Below are positions 37,304 through 37,547 of a stretch of DNA of 37,547 nucleotides, piece after piece. Each line of letters begins with the position of its first letter. The stretch's first letter is position 1. The notes under the pieces were generated by a model. That model ran no database searches. It was given only the letters and a program-made list of their open reading frames with translations, and was not told the origin of the DNA. The stretch spans positions 1 to 37,547 of the forward strand of contig NVUY01000024.1 in NCBI GenBank assembly GCA_002733215.1. Reading direction: 5' to 3'. The translations under genes were made by a program, and so were the position numbers. This stretch comes from Sulfurovum sp. Lineage in GTDB: Bacteria; Campylobacterota; Campylobacteria; Campylobacterales; Sulfurovaceae.

Positions 37304-37547
37304 CTATTGATTATTATACCATTTTACAATCATATATTTTTTGATACCAAAGAATTTTGTTCTTTTTTCACTAACTTTAACTTTTCTACCAACATTGAGT
37401 CCAGATGCCAACCGATAGTTAATCGTTACAGTTTTATTGTTGTCTAGTTTTACCATTAGATACTTGTAAATTCCTGAAATAAAAGAATAAAAGAATAAAA
37501 GAATAAAAGAATAAAAGAAATAAAAGAATAAAAGAAATAAAAGAAAA
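37304..37547 (-). CDS. Partial ORF through an octanucleotide repeat
   Basis: The minus strand is open from the window edge to TAG at 37304. The last 50 codons from an internal ATG at 37456 read like a compact beta domain (KTVTINYRLASGLNVGRKVK, FFGIKKYMIVKWYNN). Upstream the frame passes through CTTTTATT repeats, which in any frame encode a cycle of Leu, Phe, Tyr, Ser and Ile and could form a membrane helix. The N-terminus lies outside the window. I do not recognise the family. The repeat unit of 8 is not a multiple of 3, so slippage would switch the frame. Confidence 0.5.
   Translation of the reverse strand, partial: FLLFLLFFYFFYSFILLFFYSFISGIYKYLMVKLDNNKTVTINYRLASGLNVGRKVKVSEKRTKFFGIKKYMIVKWYNNQ
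37477..37547. repeat. AATAAAAG tandem repeat
   Basis: Eight tandem units of AATAAAAG, three of them lengthened to nine bases by an extra A, run up to the window edge and may continue beyond it. It is the only simple tandem repeat of this size in the window. Confidence 0.9.

Noticed and set aside
37477..37547. CRISPR array at the right edge
   Set aside because: Units of 8-9 bp are tandem without spacers, so this is a simple sequence repeat. No cas genes are in the window.

Overview
The window is AT-rich, gene-dense bacterial DNA that most resembles a sulfur- or hydrogen-oxidising member of the Campylobacterota (Sulfurovum/Sulfurimonas type). This is an inference from gene content: an aminofutalosine-deaminase-like hydrolase, a small CAGCH cytochrome c, CusCBA and CopAB-type copper genes, a family of small three-cysteine secreted proteins, and integron cassettes rich in toxin-antitoxin genes. 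No rRNA, tRNA or CRISPR array was seen.

Layout. (1) 1-1911: leftward integron gene cassettes with attC sites, ending in two truncated gene fragments joined head to head. (2) 1977-3324: an intact IS256-family element with an 8-bp target duplication. (3) 3376-5937: a MORN-type secreted protein, a TauE/SafE-like membrane protein, a TerB-like protein, acylphosphatase and a Cys-rich small protein. (4) 5989-18303: a copper/heavy-metal island. It holds a SHOCT-CopA-CopB operon, a divergent ArsR/permease pair, an ArsR-CopZ(N)-MerT-MerP-like operon, a deletion scar with two broken genes, a small GKC-repeat secreted protein, a Cu+ P-type ATPase and an OmpR-type two-component system. (5) 18413-23458: msrA, then a trxC-regulator-kinase-cytochrome operon, the three-cysteine paralogues and a cytochrome c. 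(6) 23581-29405: a CusC-CusB-CusA-lipoprotein operon. (7) 29569-33180: a DUF4395-Rrf2-PLP enzyme operon behind a leader with long-range pairing, then a CAP-domain protein. (8) 33197-35258: amidohydrolase and SppA. (9) 35269-37547: a second set of leftward cassettes (BrnTA and ParE-type toxin-antitoxin pairs, attC sites), ending at the right edge in a partial gene running through an octanucleotide repeat.

How it works together. The strongest new signal is a shared promoter architecture. Read in the direction of transcription it is TRCAC-N6-TRCAC-N10-TANNNT, an 11-bp direct repeat lying in the -35 region exactly 10 bp before a -10 box. It stands before every metal operon of the island: SHOCT-CopA-CopB, the broken multicopper oxidase (distal half decayed), the GKC-repeat protein, the CopA ATPase, the ArsR-CopZ-MerTP operon and CusCBA. 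A seventh copy points leftward into the 3' end of the permease gene, where a 21-codon ORF with a strong ribosome binding site lies antisense. The spacing fits an OmpR/CusR-type response regulator; the regulator encoded just after the Cu+ ATPase is the obvious candidate. Five proteins in the window also carry MK-x(2-3)-GKC-type motifs, suggesting a shared metal-binding tag.

Co-oriented attC arrays at both ends bracket about 33.7 kb of mostly chromosomal-looking genes, which suggests one integron array split by rearrangement or two separate attC clusters.
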